Positions 49,192 to 57,805 of a DNA stretch of 64,000 nucleotides are shown here, piece by piece; the stretch's first letter is position 1; each line of letters begins with the position of its first letter. The DNA is from Rhodospirillaceae bacterium (lineage in GTDB: Bacteria; Pseudomonadota; Alphaproteobacteria; DSM-16000; Inquilinaceae): positions 1 to 64,000 of the forward strand of contig JACKIG010000010.1 of assembly GCA_020638595.1 (NCBI GenBank), read 5' to 3'. The notes beneath the pieces are model-generated. The model was not told the origin of the DNA and searched no databases. It saw only the letters and a list, made by a program, of their open reading frames with translations. Both the position numbers and the translations under genes were made by a program.

Positions 49192-50071
49192 CCTTCCGGC
49201 ACAGACCGTCGCCGACACGCCAGGCGCCCGGATCGGCCGTATTGCGATCTATGCGGCACTGGGGCTGTTCGCCGCCTTCTACCTGCTGCCGATGGCGGTG
49301 ATGATCGCCACGTCGCTGAAGGACATCGGGGAAATCCGCGACGGGTCGCTGCTGGCACCGCCGCGCGCGATCTCCTTCGACGCCTGGACCTATGCGTGGA
49401 ACGAGGCCTGCATCGGCGTCGACTGCACGGGGCTGGCCCCCTATTTCCGCAATTCGGTGCTGATGGTGATCCCGGCGGTCTTCCTGTCCAGCCTGTTCGG
49501 CGCGCTGAACGGCTATGCGCTGACCAAATGGCGCTTCCGCGGTGCCAACGTCATCTTCGGCATGCTGCTGTTCGGATCGTTCATCCCGTTCCAGGTGGTG
49601 CTGCTGCCGATGGCGCAGACGCTGGGCTTCCTCGGCCTGGCCAGCAGCGTGCCCGGGCTGGTGCTGGTGCACACCGTCTACGGCCTGGCCTTCACCACGC
49701 TGTTCTTCCGCAACTACTACGTCAGCCTGCCCGACGACCTGGTCAGGGCCGCCACCATCGACGGCGCGGGGTTCTTCACCATCTTCTGGCGGATCATCCT
49801 GCCCCTGTCGCCATCGATCATCGTCGTCACGGTGATCTGGCAGTTCACCCAGATCTGGAACGACTTCCTGTTCGGCGCCTCGTTCACCTCCGGCGGGTCG
49901 CAGCCGGTGACGGTGGCGCTGAACAACCTGGTCAACACCACCGGCAGCGTGAAGCTCTACAATGTCGACATGGCCGCCGCCATCATCGCCGCCCTGCCGA
50001 CGCTGGTGGTCTATATCGTCGCCGGCCGGTACTTCCTGCGCGGGCTGACGGCGGGCGCGGTGAAGGGATAG
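49184..50071 (+). CDS. Sugar ABC transporter permease 2
   Basis: 295 residues, six transmembrane helices, EAA loop (V-R-A-A-T-I-D-G-A-G-F-F-T-I-F-W-R-I). GTG start within the end of permease 1. MalG-like subunit. The next gene, the ATPase, starts four bases after the stop. Confidence 0.92.
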   Translation: MASLPAQTVADTPGARIGRIAIYAALGLFAAFYLLPMAVMIATSLKDIGEIRDGSLLAPPRAISFDAWTYAWNEACIGVDCTGLAPYFRNSVLMVIPAVFLSSLFGALNGYALTKWRFRGANVIFGMLLFGSFIPFQVVLLPMAQTLGFLGLASSVPGLVLVHTVYGLAFTTLFFRNYYVSLPDDLVRAATIDGAGFFTIFWRIILPLSPSIIVVTVIWQFTQIWNDFLFGASFTSGGSQPVTVALNNLVNTTGSVKLYNVDMAAAIIAALPTLVVYIVAGRYFLRGLTAGAVKG

Positions 50072-50074
50072 GCG

Positions 50075-51199
50075 ATGGCGTCGCTGGAAGTCCGCAACGT
50101 CCGCAAGCGCTTCGGCGAGACCGAGGTGCTGAAGGGCATCTCCCTCGACCTGGAGGGCGGGGAATTCCTGGTACTGCTGGGACCGTCGGGCTGCGGCAAG
50201 TCCACGCTTCTGAACATGATCGCCGGCCTGGACAGCGTGACCGAGGGCGACATCGTCATCGACGGCCGCGTGGTCAACGCCGTGCACCCGAAGAACCGCG
50301 ATATCGCCATGGTCTTCCAGACCTATGCGCTCTACCCCAACATGACGGTGAAGAAGAACATCGCCTTCGGGCTGGAGATGCGCGGCGTGCCCCGGGACGA
50401 GCGCGAGCGCCTGATCGCCCGCACCGCGGCCCTGCTGCAGATCGACCACCTCTTGGGCCGCAAACCGGCACAGCTGTCGGGCGGCCAGCGCCAGCGCGTC
50501 GCCATGGGCCGCGCCCTGGTGCGCGACCCCAAGATCTTCCTGTTCGACGAGCCGTTGAGCAACCTGGACGCCAAGCTGCGCGTCGACATGCGTACCGAGA
50601 TCAAGAAGCTGCACGCCCGCCTGGGGACCACCATCGTCTATGTCACCCACGACCAGATCGAGGCGATGACGCTGGCGACCCAGATCGCGGTGATGCGCGC
50701 CGGCATCATCGAACAGCTGGCCCCGCCGCAGGAGGTCTACGAGCAGCCGGCCAACATGTATGTCGGCGGCTTCGTCGGATCGCCACCGATGAACTTCGTG
50801 CCGGCCACGCTGGCGGCCGAGGGCAATGCGCTGGCCGTGCGCTTCGCCTGCACCGCCAACGGATCCAGCGGCGACGTCGTGCTGCCGCTGGCGGAGCCGT
50901 CGGCGGCCTTGGCGCGGTGGCGGGACCGTCCGGTGGTCTTCGGCCTGCGCCCCGAGGCGCTGACCGACTTCAGCGAGGCCGAGGCCGGCATCCGCCCGCA
51001 TGCCCATGCCTTCGATTGCCGCGTCGACGTGCTGGAGCCGACCGGCGCCGACACCCTGACCTATATCGAGCTGGGCGGGGCCACGGCCATCGCCCGCGTC
51101 AATCCGCGACGGGCGGTACGGCCGGGGCAGACGCTGCGCCTGATGGCCGATATGAGCCATGCCTCGCTGTTCGATCCGGAAACCGAACGGCGGATTTGA
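50075..51199 (+). CDS. Sugar ABC transporter ATPase (MsmK/UgpC type)
   Basis: 374 residues. Walker A G-P-S-G-C-G-K-S-T, signature L-S-G-G-Q-R-Q-R, Walker B L-F-D-E-P, H-loop T-H-D, then a C-terminal TOBE-like regulatory domain (about 240-374). All motifs intact. It energises the two permeases upstream. Confidence 0.94.
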   Translation: MASLEVRNVRKRFGETEVLKGISLDLEGGEFLVLLGPSGCGKSTLLNMIAGLDSVTEGDIVIDGRVVNAVHPKNRDIAMVFQTYALYPNMTVKKNIAFGLEMRGVPRDERERLIARTAALLQIDHLLGRKPAQLSGGQRQRVAMGRALVRDPKIFLFDEPLSNLDAKLRVDMRTEIKKLHARLGTTIVYVTHDQIEAMTLATQIAVMRAGIIEQLAPPQEVYEQPANMYVGGFVGSPPMNFVPATLAAEGNALAVRFACTANGSSGDVVLPLAEPSAALARWRDRPVVFGLRPEALTDFSEAEAGIRPHAHAFDCRVDVLEPTGADTLTYIELGGATAIARVNPRRAVRPGQTLRLMADMSHASLFDPETERRI

Positions 51200-51239
51200 G
51201 CGTTCACCGGCAGACGCGGGACAACAACGGGAAAAGACG

Positions 51240-51803
51240 ATGCGAAAGCGATGGCGCGGAGTGCGGATGTGGGCGGTAGCAGCCCCCCTGGCCGGTGCCC
51301 TGTCGGTGCTGGCGGCCTGCACGCCGCCGGCAAACCCCCAGGCCATGGTGGCGGTGCCGCAGGGCACCATCGGCGCCATGGATCCGGCACTGCTGCGTGC
51401 CGTGAGCGTGTCCGCCGTGTCGGGCGTCGAAGGCACCGATTCCCTGTGGATGTCAGAACTTGCGGCCACCGCGTTCCAGGATGCGCTCAACCAGTCGCTG
51501 GCGGCCCAGCAGCTGCTTGCCGATACCCCGGCTGCCGCGCGCTATGCGCTGAACGCCCAGATCCTCGAAGTCTCCCAGCCACGCGTCGGCTTCGACATGA
51601 CGGCGGAAACCCGGATCAGCTACGTGCTGTCGGACCTGGCCACCGGGCAGCAGCCGTTCGCCGAGACCATCTCGTCGGAGGGCACGGCATCCTTCGGCGA
51701 CGATCTGAACGGCGACGAGCGCAGGCGCCTGGCCACGGAGGCTGCCGTGCGCAGCAATATCCGCCAGTTCCTTGAGCGCCTGGCCAGCGTCAGGGTTCCA
51801 TAG
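51240..51803 (+). CDS. Putative lipoprotein of unknown function
   Basis: 187 residues with a lipoprotein signal ending V-L-A-A-C. The mature part has A-F-Q-D-A-L-N-Q-S-L and Y-A-L-N-A-Q-I-L-E-V, a pattern of small envelope lipoproteins. Start by position and signal; Shine-Dalgarno AAAAGA is weak. It follows the ABC operon closely but is probably unrelated. Confidence 0.7.
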   Translation: MRKRWRGVRMWAVAAPLAGALSVLAACTPPANPQAMVAVPQGTIGAMDPALLRAVSVSAVSGVEGTDSLWMSELAATAFQDALNQSLAAQQLLADTPAAARYALNAQILEVSQPRVGFDMTAETRISYVLSDLATGQQPFAETISSEGTASFGDDLNGDERRRLATEAAVRSNIRQFLERLASVRVP

Positions 51804-51846
51804 GCCGGGATCGGCGCACCTGCGGCCGCGGGACGGAACCGCCACC

Positions 51847-52401
51847 GTGACCCGGCCGGACGCCCCGGTGGCGGCCGATTGCGGCCACATCCTGCCGGAT
51901 GTGCTGGCGCCCGGCCTGGCCATCGTCTTCTGCGGCAGTGCCGCGGGCCGGCGGTCGGCGCAGCTGGGGGCCTACTATGCCGGACCCGGCAACCGCTTCT
52001 GGGCGACGCTGCACGCCACCGGCCTGACGCCACGCCTGTTGCGGCCGGCGGAATTCGCGGACGTGGTCCGGTACGGCCTCGGCCTGACCGACCTCTGCAA
52101 GACGCAGTCCGGCGCCGATGCCGACCTGGCGCGCGGCAGCGACGATGTGGACGGGTTCCGGACCAAGATCGAGCGGTATCGCCCCGCGGTCGTTGCCTTC
52201 GTTGGCAAGCGTGCGGCGAAGGCCTGTCTGCGACGCACGACGGTCGCCTTCGGGCCGCAGCCGGACAGGATCGGCCGCACGGCCGTGTTCGTCCTGCCGT
52301 CGCCGTCCGGGGCCGCGCGCGGGTTCTGGGACGCGCACTGGTGGCACGAACTGGCCGCGCTAGAGCAGGATGATATCAGGCTGACTCAGCCTGATGTCTG
52401 A
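51847..52401 (+). CDS. Mug/TDG-family DNA glycosylase with atypical active site
   Basis: 184 residues from a GTG. Mug-fold segments are visible: A-I-V-F-C-G-S-A-A-G (around 25-34) and G-P-G-N-R-F-W (46-52), and V-L-P-S-P-S-G near 155. In E. coli Mug the first motif is G-I-N-P-G with catalytic Asn; here that Asn is Ala, as in some related glycosylases. It should excise uracil or thymine analogues from mismatches if active. The last ~14 codons lie within a palindromic repeat. Confidence 0.75.
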   Translation: MTRPDAPVAADCGHILPDVLAPGLAIVFCGSAAGRRSAQLGAYYAGPGNRFWATLHATGLTPRLLRPAEFADVVRYGLGLTDLCKTQSGADADLARGSDDVDGFRTKIERYRPAVVAFVGKRAAKACLRRTTVAFGPQPDRIGRTAVFVLPSPSGAARGFWDAHWWHELAALEQDDIRLTQPDV

Positions 52402-52411
52402 ATCCTGCTCT
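52362..52411. repeat. Nested palindrome, copy 1
   Basis: Outer arms AGAGCAGGAT (52362-52371) and ATCCTGCTCT (52402-52411) enclose inner arms ATCAGGCTGA and TCAGCCTGAT with a one-base loop (52375-52395). It encodes the C-terminus of the Mug-like protein. A relative lies at 58701-58751. Confidence 0.8.
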
Positions 52412-52422
52412 ATTTCAGATAG

Positions 52423-52473
52423 CTCGAGCCTGATCCGATGACGTCGATCCGACGTCATCGGATCAGGCTCGAG
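52423..52473. repeat. Perfect 23-bp inverted repeat
   Basis: Arms at 52423-52445 and 52451-52473 (starting CTCGAGCCTGATCCGATGAC) are exact reverse complements around a GATCC loop. It follows the nested palindrome by 11 bp. Confidence 0.85.
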
Positions 52474-52503
52474 GGGTGCGGCGGCATCCCGGAGATGCGC
52501 AAG

Positions 52504-52534
52504 AAAAATGCCCGCAAACCGGAGGTTTGCGGGC
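52504..52534 (-). terminator. Intrinsic terminator of small-RNA candidate
   Basis: Eleven-bp perfect stem with a three-base loop (52510-52534) followed on the minus strand by ATTTTT. Confidence 0.75.
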
Positions 52535-52640
52535 GAGTTGAACAGGGAGGCTTCACGTCTGGGAGACGTAGGACCCGAAGGCCCTGCTCCGAACAACCGT
52601 TCGGAGGAAACGGGCAATGCTGCAAAGCAGCACCGCCACG
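52504..52640 (-). ncRNA. Candidate structured small RNA with five hairpins
   Basis: Read on the minus strand: TGCTGC-TTT-GCAGCA; CTCCGAAC-GGTT-GTTCGGAG; AGGGCC-TTCG-GGTCCT (UUCG tetraloop, one G-U pair); ACGTCT-CCC-AGACGT; and GCCCGCAAACC-TCC-GGTTTGCGGGC followed by ATTTTT, an intrinsic terminator. Several CCUCC/CUCCC loops are anti-Shine-Dalgarno-like, as in alphaproteobacterial trans-acting sRNAs. The 5' end is uncertain; no good promoter was found. Confidence 0.6.
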
Positions 52641-53071
52641 CTAATCATGTACGGACTTTGCGCAAATTTTCCATTGACATTGTATAGGTTCTAACATGCG
52701 CATATCGCATAGCTCGTCCCGGCAGCCCGAACCCAAGGAGAATGAGGAAATTGCGAGCCCACGCGAGGGTCAACCGCGACGATCCGGGGCGGTCGCGCGA
52801 TTTCCACGGCATGATCCACTGGCCACCATTTGATTCGCATCGGCTGGCCCCGTGTCATTATCCATGACGTAGATCAATAGTCGCGAATCAGTGAGTAATA
52901 AGGGTCCCCGGTACTCTCGTATCACGCACAGCCCAACTCAACCTGTACGGGTTGATGTCTTGGATTCATCAAGAATAAGCGGAAAATTGAAGCTATTCCG
53001 GAGCCCGCCGGCAGGCCGCCTTTTGCGCTGCAGCATGACCCGGCGCACCCCTGGTGGGGCGGCGCGGCGGA

Positions 53072-53968
53072 TCAGATGTTCAGCCGGCTTTCCGCCACCT
53101 TGCGGATCAGGAAATCCCGGAAGACGGCAATGCGCTTGGAATGGCGCAGCTCCTCCGCATAGACGAAGAACGCCTCTGCGGTGGGGCCGTGGATCTCGGG
53201 CAGGACCTTCACCAGGTTCTGGTTCGGCGCGATCATGAAATCCGGCAGCGCCGCCAGGCCCAGGCCGCTGCGCACCGCCCGATAGATGGCGTACTGGTTG
53301 TTGACCTGCAAGACCACTCGGCGGTCGCCCGGTGCGGGGTCGCCCACGTCAAGCAGCCAGTTGATGTTCTGCACCGGCGGCTTGGTGGCGGTGCCGAAGA
53401 CGATCAGGTCGTGGTGGCGCAGGTCGTCGACCGTCTGGGGGATGCCGCGGCGCTTCAGATAGTCGACGGCGCCATAGACGTGCCGGCGCACCGTCATCAG
53501 GTGCCGCTGGATCAGGTCGGGCTGCCGGGGCGGGGTGAAGCGGATGGCGGCATCGGCATGCCGCATCGTCAGGTCGACCTCGGTATCGTCGATCAGCAGG
53601 GCCAGCTCGATCTCCGGATACATGGTCAGGAATTCGCGCACGCGCGGCGTCAGCCATGTCGACCCGAAAGCGACGGTCGTCGTCACCTTCAGCGGGCCTT
53701 GCGCCTTTTCCTTGCTTTCCTGAAGACGGGCTTCCGCCATCGACAGCTTGGTGAAGACGTCCCGGGCGGTCTTGTAGAGCAGCTCGCCCTGCTCCGTCAG
53801 CAGCAGCCCCCGGGCGTGCCTATGGAACAGCGGCACGTCCAGGCTTTCCTCGAGCGCGCTGATCTGTCGGCTCACGGCCGATTGGCTCAGGTTCAGCTTC
53901 TCGCCTGCGTGGGTGAAGCTGCCCGCCTCCGCCACTGCGTGGAACACACGCAGTTTGTCCCAGTCCAT
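53072..53968 (-). CDS. LysR-family transcriptional regulator
   Basis: 298 residues. The N-terminal HTH reads M-D-W-D-K-L-R-V-F-H-A-V-A-E-A-G-S-F-T-H-A, then L-S-Q-S-A-V-S-R-Q-I-S-A-L-E; an effector domain follows. I start at the ATG before D-W-D-K with AGGGG upstream, since the longer frame adds 30 unrelated residues. Effector and target genes unknown. Confidence 0.92.
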   Translation of the reverse strand: MDWDKLRVFHAVAEAGSFTHAGEKLNLSQSAVSRQISALEESLDVPLFHRHARGLLLTEQGELLYKTARDVFTKLSMAEARLQESKEKAQGPLKVTTTVAFGSTWLTPRVREFLTMYPEIELALLIDDTEVDLTMRHADAAIRFTPPRQPDLIQRHLMTVRRHVYGAVDYLKRRGIPQTVDDLRHHDLIVFGTATKPPVQNINWLLDVGDPAPGDRRVVLQVNNQYAIYRAVRSGLGLAALPDFMIAPNQNLVKVLPEIHGPTAEAFFVYAEELRHSKRIAVFRDFLIRKVAESRLNI

Positions 53969-54231
53969 ACCAGACCCCTGCGGAACTCCAGGGCATGGCA
54001 ACCACTCGCGTGCGTCCGCGGCCCGCTCGCCCGCCGAAGCCTGCCCTGTCCACCCCATTCACGGTCGCGGTGTCGTGGCCGCGTCCTTCTTCTTGCTACG
54101 TTCAGAATATTGCCGCTTCACCCCCGGGACGCAAGGCGGGAGGGCAGGCAAACGCGTCCTTGCTTGAGCCCCGGAGCAGATTCGGCGTTTAATGGGCCGA
54201 TTCGGCTTATGAAGGGATGGGCAGGTCAACC

Positions 54232-55665
54232 ATGTCGACACGCTGGCAACGCTGCATCGGCCTGTCGGTCCTTCTCGTCTGCCTCGCCGGCCGGGAAGGC
54301 TGGGCCGATCCCCTGACGGGCTTGAGCAGCGATGACCAGGCCGTCATCCAGCTGCTGCTGGAACACCAGCCCAGCGATGCGCCGCGGCCGCTGCCGTCCG
54401 GCCGCACGCTGACGATCACGCGGACAGAGACCAATCCCCGCGTCTGCCGCTGGTTCACGATTTCCGGCGCCGGTGCCGGCGGGTCGGCCGTCGGCTGCCG
54501 CGAGGGGCCGCGGCAGTGGTCGCTGAGCACGGCCGCCGGGACCCCCGTCGCCGCAGCCCCCGTCGTTCCGGCCCCCACCGTGGCCCCCGCGCCGCCGCCG
54601 GCACCCGTACCGGCACCGGCAGCCCCGATCCCCGCAGCACCGCCCCCGGTGGTCCCAACCCCCACCGTCACGGTCGCACCGGCGCCGGTTGCGGTTGCGG
54701 CGGTGCCGGTCGCCGCCGTACCGCCGCCCGTGTCCGGCCCGCTGACCGGGGGACCGCTGCCGACGGTGGTCCGCCCGCAGGTGGCCGGCGTGCCGACGAC
54801 GCCGCAGCCCGGCGCCACGGCGGCGGGGCCGCCCTTGGCGCTGTCGCCCCAGTCCCCGCCGAATATCGTGTCCGTCGCCGGGACCCAGCCGCAGGTCGTG
54901 GCCGGCCCGACACCGCTGGGCCAGGTGGCGGCACTGCCGCCCCCGGCCACCGCCGCCCCCGTCGACGTATCGGCAATCCCCATGCCGCCGGTGCCGCCCC
55001 AGCGTCAATCGGACATCAGGGTCGAGGCACCGCCCATGGAGCCGCCGCGCCCCAGCCGGCGCCCGGTCGAACCCGCGGCCGCGGGGTCAGGCGCGATCGT
55101 GCCGCCGCCGCTGCCCACCCGGCGGCCCGATCCGGACGCGCCGTCCGCCGTTGCCGCCGCCCCGGCGGCGGTACAGGTGGCCGCCCTGACGCCGGCCACC
55201 GTGGGCGACGGGGTGGACGAAGCGCCGGTGCGGCTGGTCCCCGCGCCTGCGGTGCCGCGGCCGACCCGCCACCCGCGCGACGCGGCGGCGGCGTGGCGCG
55301 ATACGGTCACGCGGCTGGACCAGGTCCCCGCCGTGCCGCGGCCGGCCCGGTCGCCCCGGGCAGCAGCCCCGGCGCCGACGGCCCTGACTTTCATCGAAAC
55401 GCCGCCGGGTGGCGCCACGGTCGTCGCCGCCGGTGGCGATGTGGTGGAGATCTCGGCCCTGTCCTTCGCCGACGAGGATGAGCCGGGCGCCCAGGGCTCC
55501 GCAGCCGGCGAAGGGCCGGAAGACGTGGCGGAGTTCCTGGATCCGCGGCCGGACGTGCCGTTGCCGGACCGTCATCCCGGCGTCGCGGCCGCCAGCGGCG
55601 GCGAGCGGCTGGACCCCGCCCCGGATATTCCGCTGCCGCCGCGGCGCCCCTCCACCGCCGGCTAG
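54232..55665 (+). CDS. Proline-rich secreted protein with repeated P-x-P-x-R-x-P motif
   Basis: 477 residues from the second ATG (GGGCAGG upstream); an ATG five codons earlier is possible. A signal peptide (to W-A about residue 25) precedes a short N-terminal domain (about 25-100) and a ~370-residue Pro/Ala/Val-rich tail. In the last third the unit P-x-P-x-R-x-P recurs several times, including V-P-R-P-T-R-H-P, V-P-R-P-A-R-S-P, V-P-L-P-D-R-H-P and I-P-L-P-P-R-R-P. Such tails may bind envelope proteins or span the periplasm. No family recognised. Confidence 0.65.
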   Translation: MSTRWQRCIGLSVLLVCLAGREGWADPLTGLSSDDQAVIQLLLEHQPSDAPRPLPSGRTLTITRTETNPRVCRWFTISGAGAGGSAVGCREGPRQWSLSTAAGTPVAAAPVVPAPTVAPAPPPAPVPAPAAPIPAAPPPVVPTPTVTVAPAPVAVAAVPVAAVPPPVSGPLTGGPLPTVVRPQVAGVPTTPQPGATAAGPPLALSPQSPPNIVSVAGTQPQVVAGPTPLGQVAALPPPATAAPVDVSAIPMPPVPPQRQSDIRVEAPPMEPPRPSRRPVEPAAAGSGAIVPPPLPTRRPDPDAPSAVAAAPAAVQVAALTPATVGDGVDEAPVRLVPAPAVPRPTRHPRDAAAAWRDTVTRLDQVPAVPRPARSPRAAAPAPTALTFIETPPGGATVVAAGGDVVEISALSFADEDEPGAQGSAAGEGPEDVAEFLDPRPDVPLPDRHPGVAAASGGERLDPAPDIPLPPRRPSTAG

Positions 55666-55676
55666 ACCGCAGACCG

Positions 55677-56084
55677 TCAGTCGGGGCCGCCGCCGCGTCG
55701 GCTGGAGCGAAACTCGCCGATCAGGTCGCGCAGGATGTAGCCGAACAGCGCCGTCAGCACGGCGAGACTGGCGATCCCCAGCCCTGCCAGCAGCGGATCG
55801 GCGATCACGCCGGGCCAGAACAGCAGCAGCCAGCCCGGGATCGCCGGCAACAGCAGCAGCGCGGCAAAGAAGCCGGGCCAGCCCCCCCGGCCGGCCAGGA
55901 ACGGTGCCGCGGCATAGCCCAGATGGAACACCGCCACCAGCACGGCCACCCGGCCTGCCAGCTCCGGCGGCAGCCCTGCCGCAGCCGGCCCGGCGGTCAA
56001 CACGCGCACCGACAGGCCGGCACAGCCCAGGCCGACCCCGAGGCTCAGTGCCTTGAGCCAGCGCGGCGGGCGCGCGCCGGTCAT
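55677..56084 (-). CDS. Small integral membrane protein
   Basis: 135 residues, about four hydrophobic segments, no conserved motif known to me. Its ATG overlaps the stop of the upstream isomerase gene (ATGA), so the two are coupled. Confidence 0.65.
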   Translation of the reverse strand: MTGARPPRWLKALSLGVGLGCAGLSVRVLTAGPAAAGLPPELAGRVAVLVAVFHLGYAAAPFLAGRGGWPGFFAALLLLPAIPGWLLLFWPGVIADPLLAGLGIASLAVLTALFGYILRDLIGEFRSSRRGGGPD

Positions 56085-56692
56085 GGCGCCTGCGTCGCCC
56101 AGGCGATCGCCTGGTCCAGCCGGTCGTCGCCCCAGAACAGCTCCCCGTCGGCCGTCACCAGCGTCGGCGCGCCGAAGATGCCCAGTGCGGCGGCCCTGTC
56201 GGTCTGCCGGCGCAGGCCGTCCTTGATCGCCGGCGACTGGGCGCGATCCAGCAGGCCGGCGCCGTCCCGGCCCAGCGCGCCGGCGATGGCGGCGATCACC
56301 TGCGGATCGGCGATGTCGCGGTCTTCGGCGAAATTGGCGCGCAGGACGGCGGCGGCGAAGGCCGCACACCAGCCCTCCTCCTCCGCGACCAGGGCCGCCC
56401 GGGCCGCCAGCACCGAGTTGCGCGGGAACTGCGACGGCCGCACCAGCGGCAGCCCCAGCGCGGTGCACTGCCGCTGCATGTCGCGCCACATGTAGCGGCC
56501 CTTGGCCGGCTGGAGGTTGAACGGCGAGGTGTCCCACCCCTGGGCGCGGAAGATCGGCCCCAGCAGGAACGGCCGCCAGGCGACGGCCACGCCCGCAGCC
56601 TGCGCCGCCGGCCCGATCCGCGATACGGCGAGATAGGAATAGGTGCTGGCCGGCTCGAACCACAGCTCCAGCGTCGGCTGTCCGCCGGTCAT
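56081..56692 (-). CDS. DsbA-family 2-hydroxychromene-2-carboxylate isomerase-like protein
   Basis: 203 residues, thioredoxin/DsbA fold. Typical family features: F-E-P-A-S-T-Y-S-Y-L-A near the N-terminus, P-F-L-L-G-P-I-F, N-L-Q-P-A-K-G-R-Y and C-terminal G-I-F-G-A-P-T. The family isomerises hydroxychromene carboxylates using glutathione in naphthalene degradation, but most members have unknown substrates. Confidence 0.85.
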   Translation of the reverse strand: MTGGQPTLELWFEPASTYSYLAVSRIGPAAQAAGVAVAWRPFLLGPIFRAQGWDTSPFNLQPAKGRYMWRDMQRQCTALGLPLVRPSQFPRNSVLAARAALVAEEEGWCAAFAAAVLRANFAEDRDIADPQVIAAIAGALGRDGAGLLDRAQSPAIKDGLRRQTDRAAALGIFGAPTLVTADGELFWGDDRLDQAIAWATQAP

Positions 56693-56785
56693 CGCCGCGG
56701 CCCCGCAGGCCCCGGGCGGCAATTTCGCCGGCGAAGGCGACCGCAGCCCTGGGCTCGGCCGTCGGCAGGGTCTATATACAGGGTC

Positions 56786-56974
56786 ATGTCCATCGTCTTC
56801 CTGATCCTGACCGGCGTCTGCATGCTGGCAGTGCTGGCCTCCCTGGGCGTCGGCGTCGTGGCCATGGCCCGCGGCGGCAGCTTCAACGCACGCTACTCCA
56901 ACAAGCTGATGCAGGCCCGCGTCGTCTGCCAGGGCCTGGCCATCGTCTTCCTGGTCCTCGCCCTCAACACCTGA
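56786..56974 (+). CDS. HIG1-type twin-transmembrane-helix small protein
   Basis: 62 residues with two hydrophobic helices (about 3-26 and 45-60) around a polar loop N-A-R-Y-S-N-K-L-M-Q-A-R-V. This is the conserved small protein found next to pduO-type genes in alphaproteobacteria; HIG1-domain relatives assist respiratory complexes. It precedes the adenosyltransferase by 50 bp. Confidence 0.85.
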   Translation: MSIVFLILTGVCMLAVLASLGVGVVAMARGGSFNARYSNKLMQARVVCQGLAIVFLVLALNT

Positions 56975-57024
56975 CGCACCGTCGGCCGCCCGGCGGACCT
57001 GGGCGCACGGAGGCACTCCGACCC

Positions 57025-57588
57025 ATGGTACAGTTGACGCGCATCTACACCCGCGGCGGCGACAAGGGCCAGACGTCCCTGGGCGACGGCAGCCGCGTCG
57101 ACAAGCACAGCCTGCGCGTGGACGCCTATGGCACGGTGGACGAGGCCAACAGCGTCATCGGCCTGGCGCGCCTGCACACGGACGGCGAGGCCGATGCCAT
57201 GCTGGGCCGCATCCAGAACGACCTGTTCGACCTGGGTGCCGACCTGTGCACGCCCGAGCAGGACAACCCGAAATACCCGCCGCTGCGGATCCAGCCGGCG
57301 CAGGTCCAGCGCCTGGAGCAGGAGATCGACCGGCTGAACGCCGACCTTGGGGCGTTGAAGAGCTTCGTGCTTCCCGGCGGGTCCGCGGCATCGGCGTCCC
57401 TGCATCTCGCGCGCACGGTCGTGCGGCGGGCGGAACGGCTGATCGCGCAGCTGGCGACCGTGGAACCGATCAACATGGCCGCCCTGCACTATGCCAACCG
57501 GTTGTCCGACCACCTGTTCGTTCTGGCGCGATGGCTGAACGACAAGGGTAGCGGCGATGTCCTGTGGGTGCCCGGCGCCAACCGGTAG
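57025..57588 (+). CDS. PduO-type cob(I)alamin adenosyltransferase
   Basis: 187 residues, full length. The ATP-binding N-terminus Y-T-R-G-G-D-K-G-Q-T-S-L is present, with V-D-A-Y-G-T-V-D-E-A-N-S and the C-terminal V-R-R-A-E-R and N-R-L-S-D-H-L-F-V-L-A-R segments. It forms adenosylcobalamin from cob(I)alamin and ATP, for use by enzymes such as methylmalonyl-CoA mutase. Confidence 0.93.
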   Translation: MVQLTRIYTRGGDKGQTSLGDGSRVDKHSLRVDAYGTVDEANSVIGLARLHTDGEADAMLGRIQNDLFDLGADLCTPEQDNPKYPPLRIQPAQVQRLEQEIDRLNADLGALKSFVLPGGSAASASLHLARTVVRRAERLIAQLATVEPINMAALHYANRLSDHLFVLARWLNDKGSGDVLWVPGANR

Positions 57589-57805
57589 GCGAGCGGCGGC
57601 AAACCGTCCCGAATGGCCGAACGCTTGGGTGGCGCGTTGACAGCCCCGGAATCTTACGCCTATTGTCCGGCCCCACGTTGCAACGCAATGACTGAGGTCC
57701 GGGCGGTTGCATCGGCACCGGTCGCTGTTGCGGCGCCCCGGGGCCGGCACAGCCGCGAGCGCAACCGTGAGCGACTTGCGGTTGCAGTCCGCGGGCGGAG
57801 GGTGG

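Larger units (their letters stand above)
52402..53071. other. Gene-free region between Mug-like and LysR genes
   Basis: About 670 bp. It contains a 23-bp perfect inverted repeat (52423-52473) and the five-hairpin small-RNA candidate (about 52504-52640). The part from about 52660 to 53070 is lower in GC and I see no gene or clear motif in it. Confidence 0.6.

Noticed and set aside
52438..52644. 68-residue rightward ORF in the gene-free region
   Set aside because: It consists of the inverted repeat and the hairpin region, with Arg/Cys-rich composition and no ribosome-binding site; the structured RNA explains the region better.
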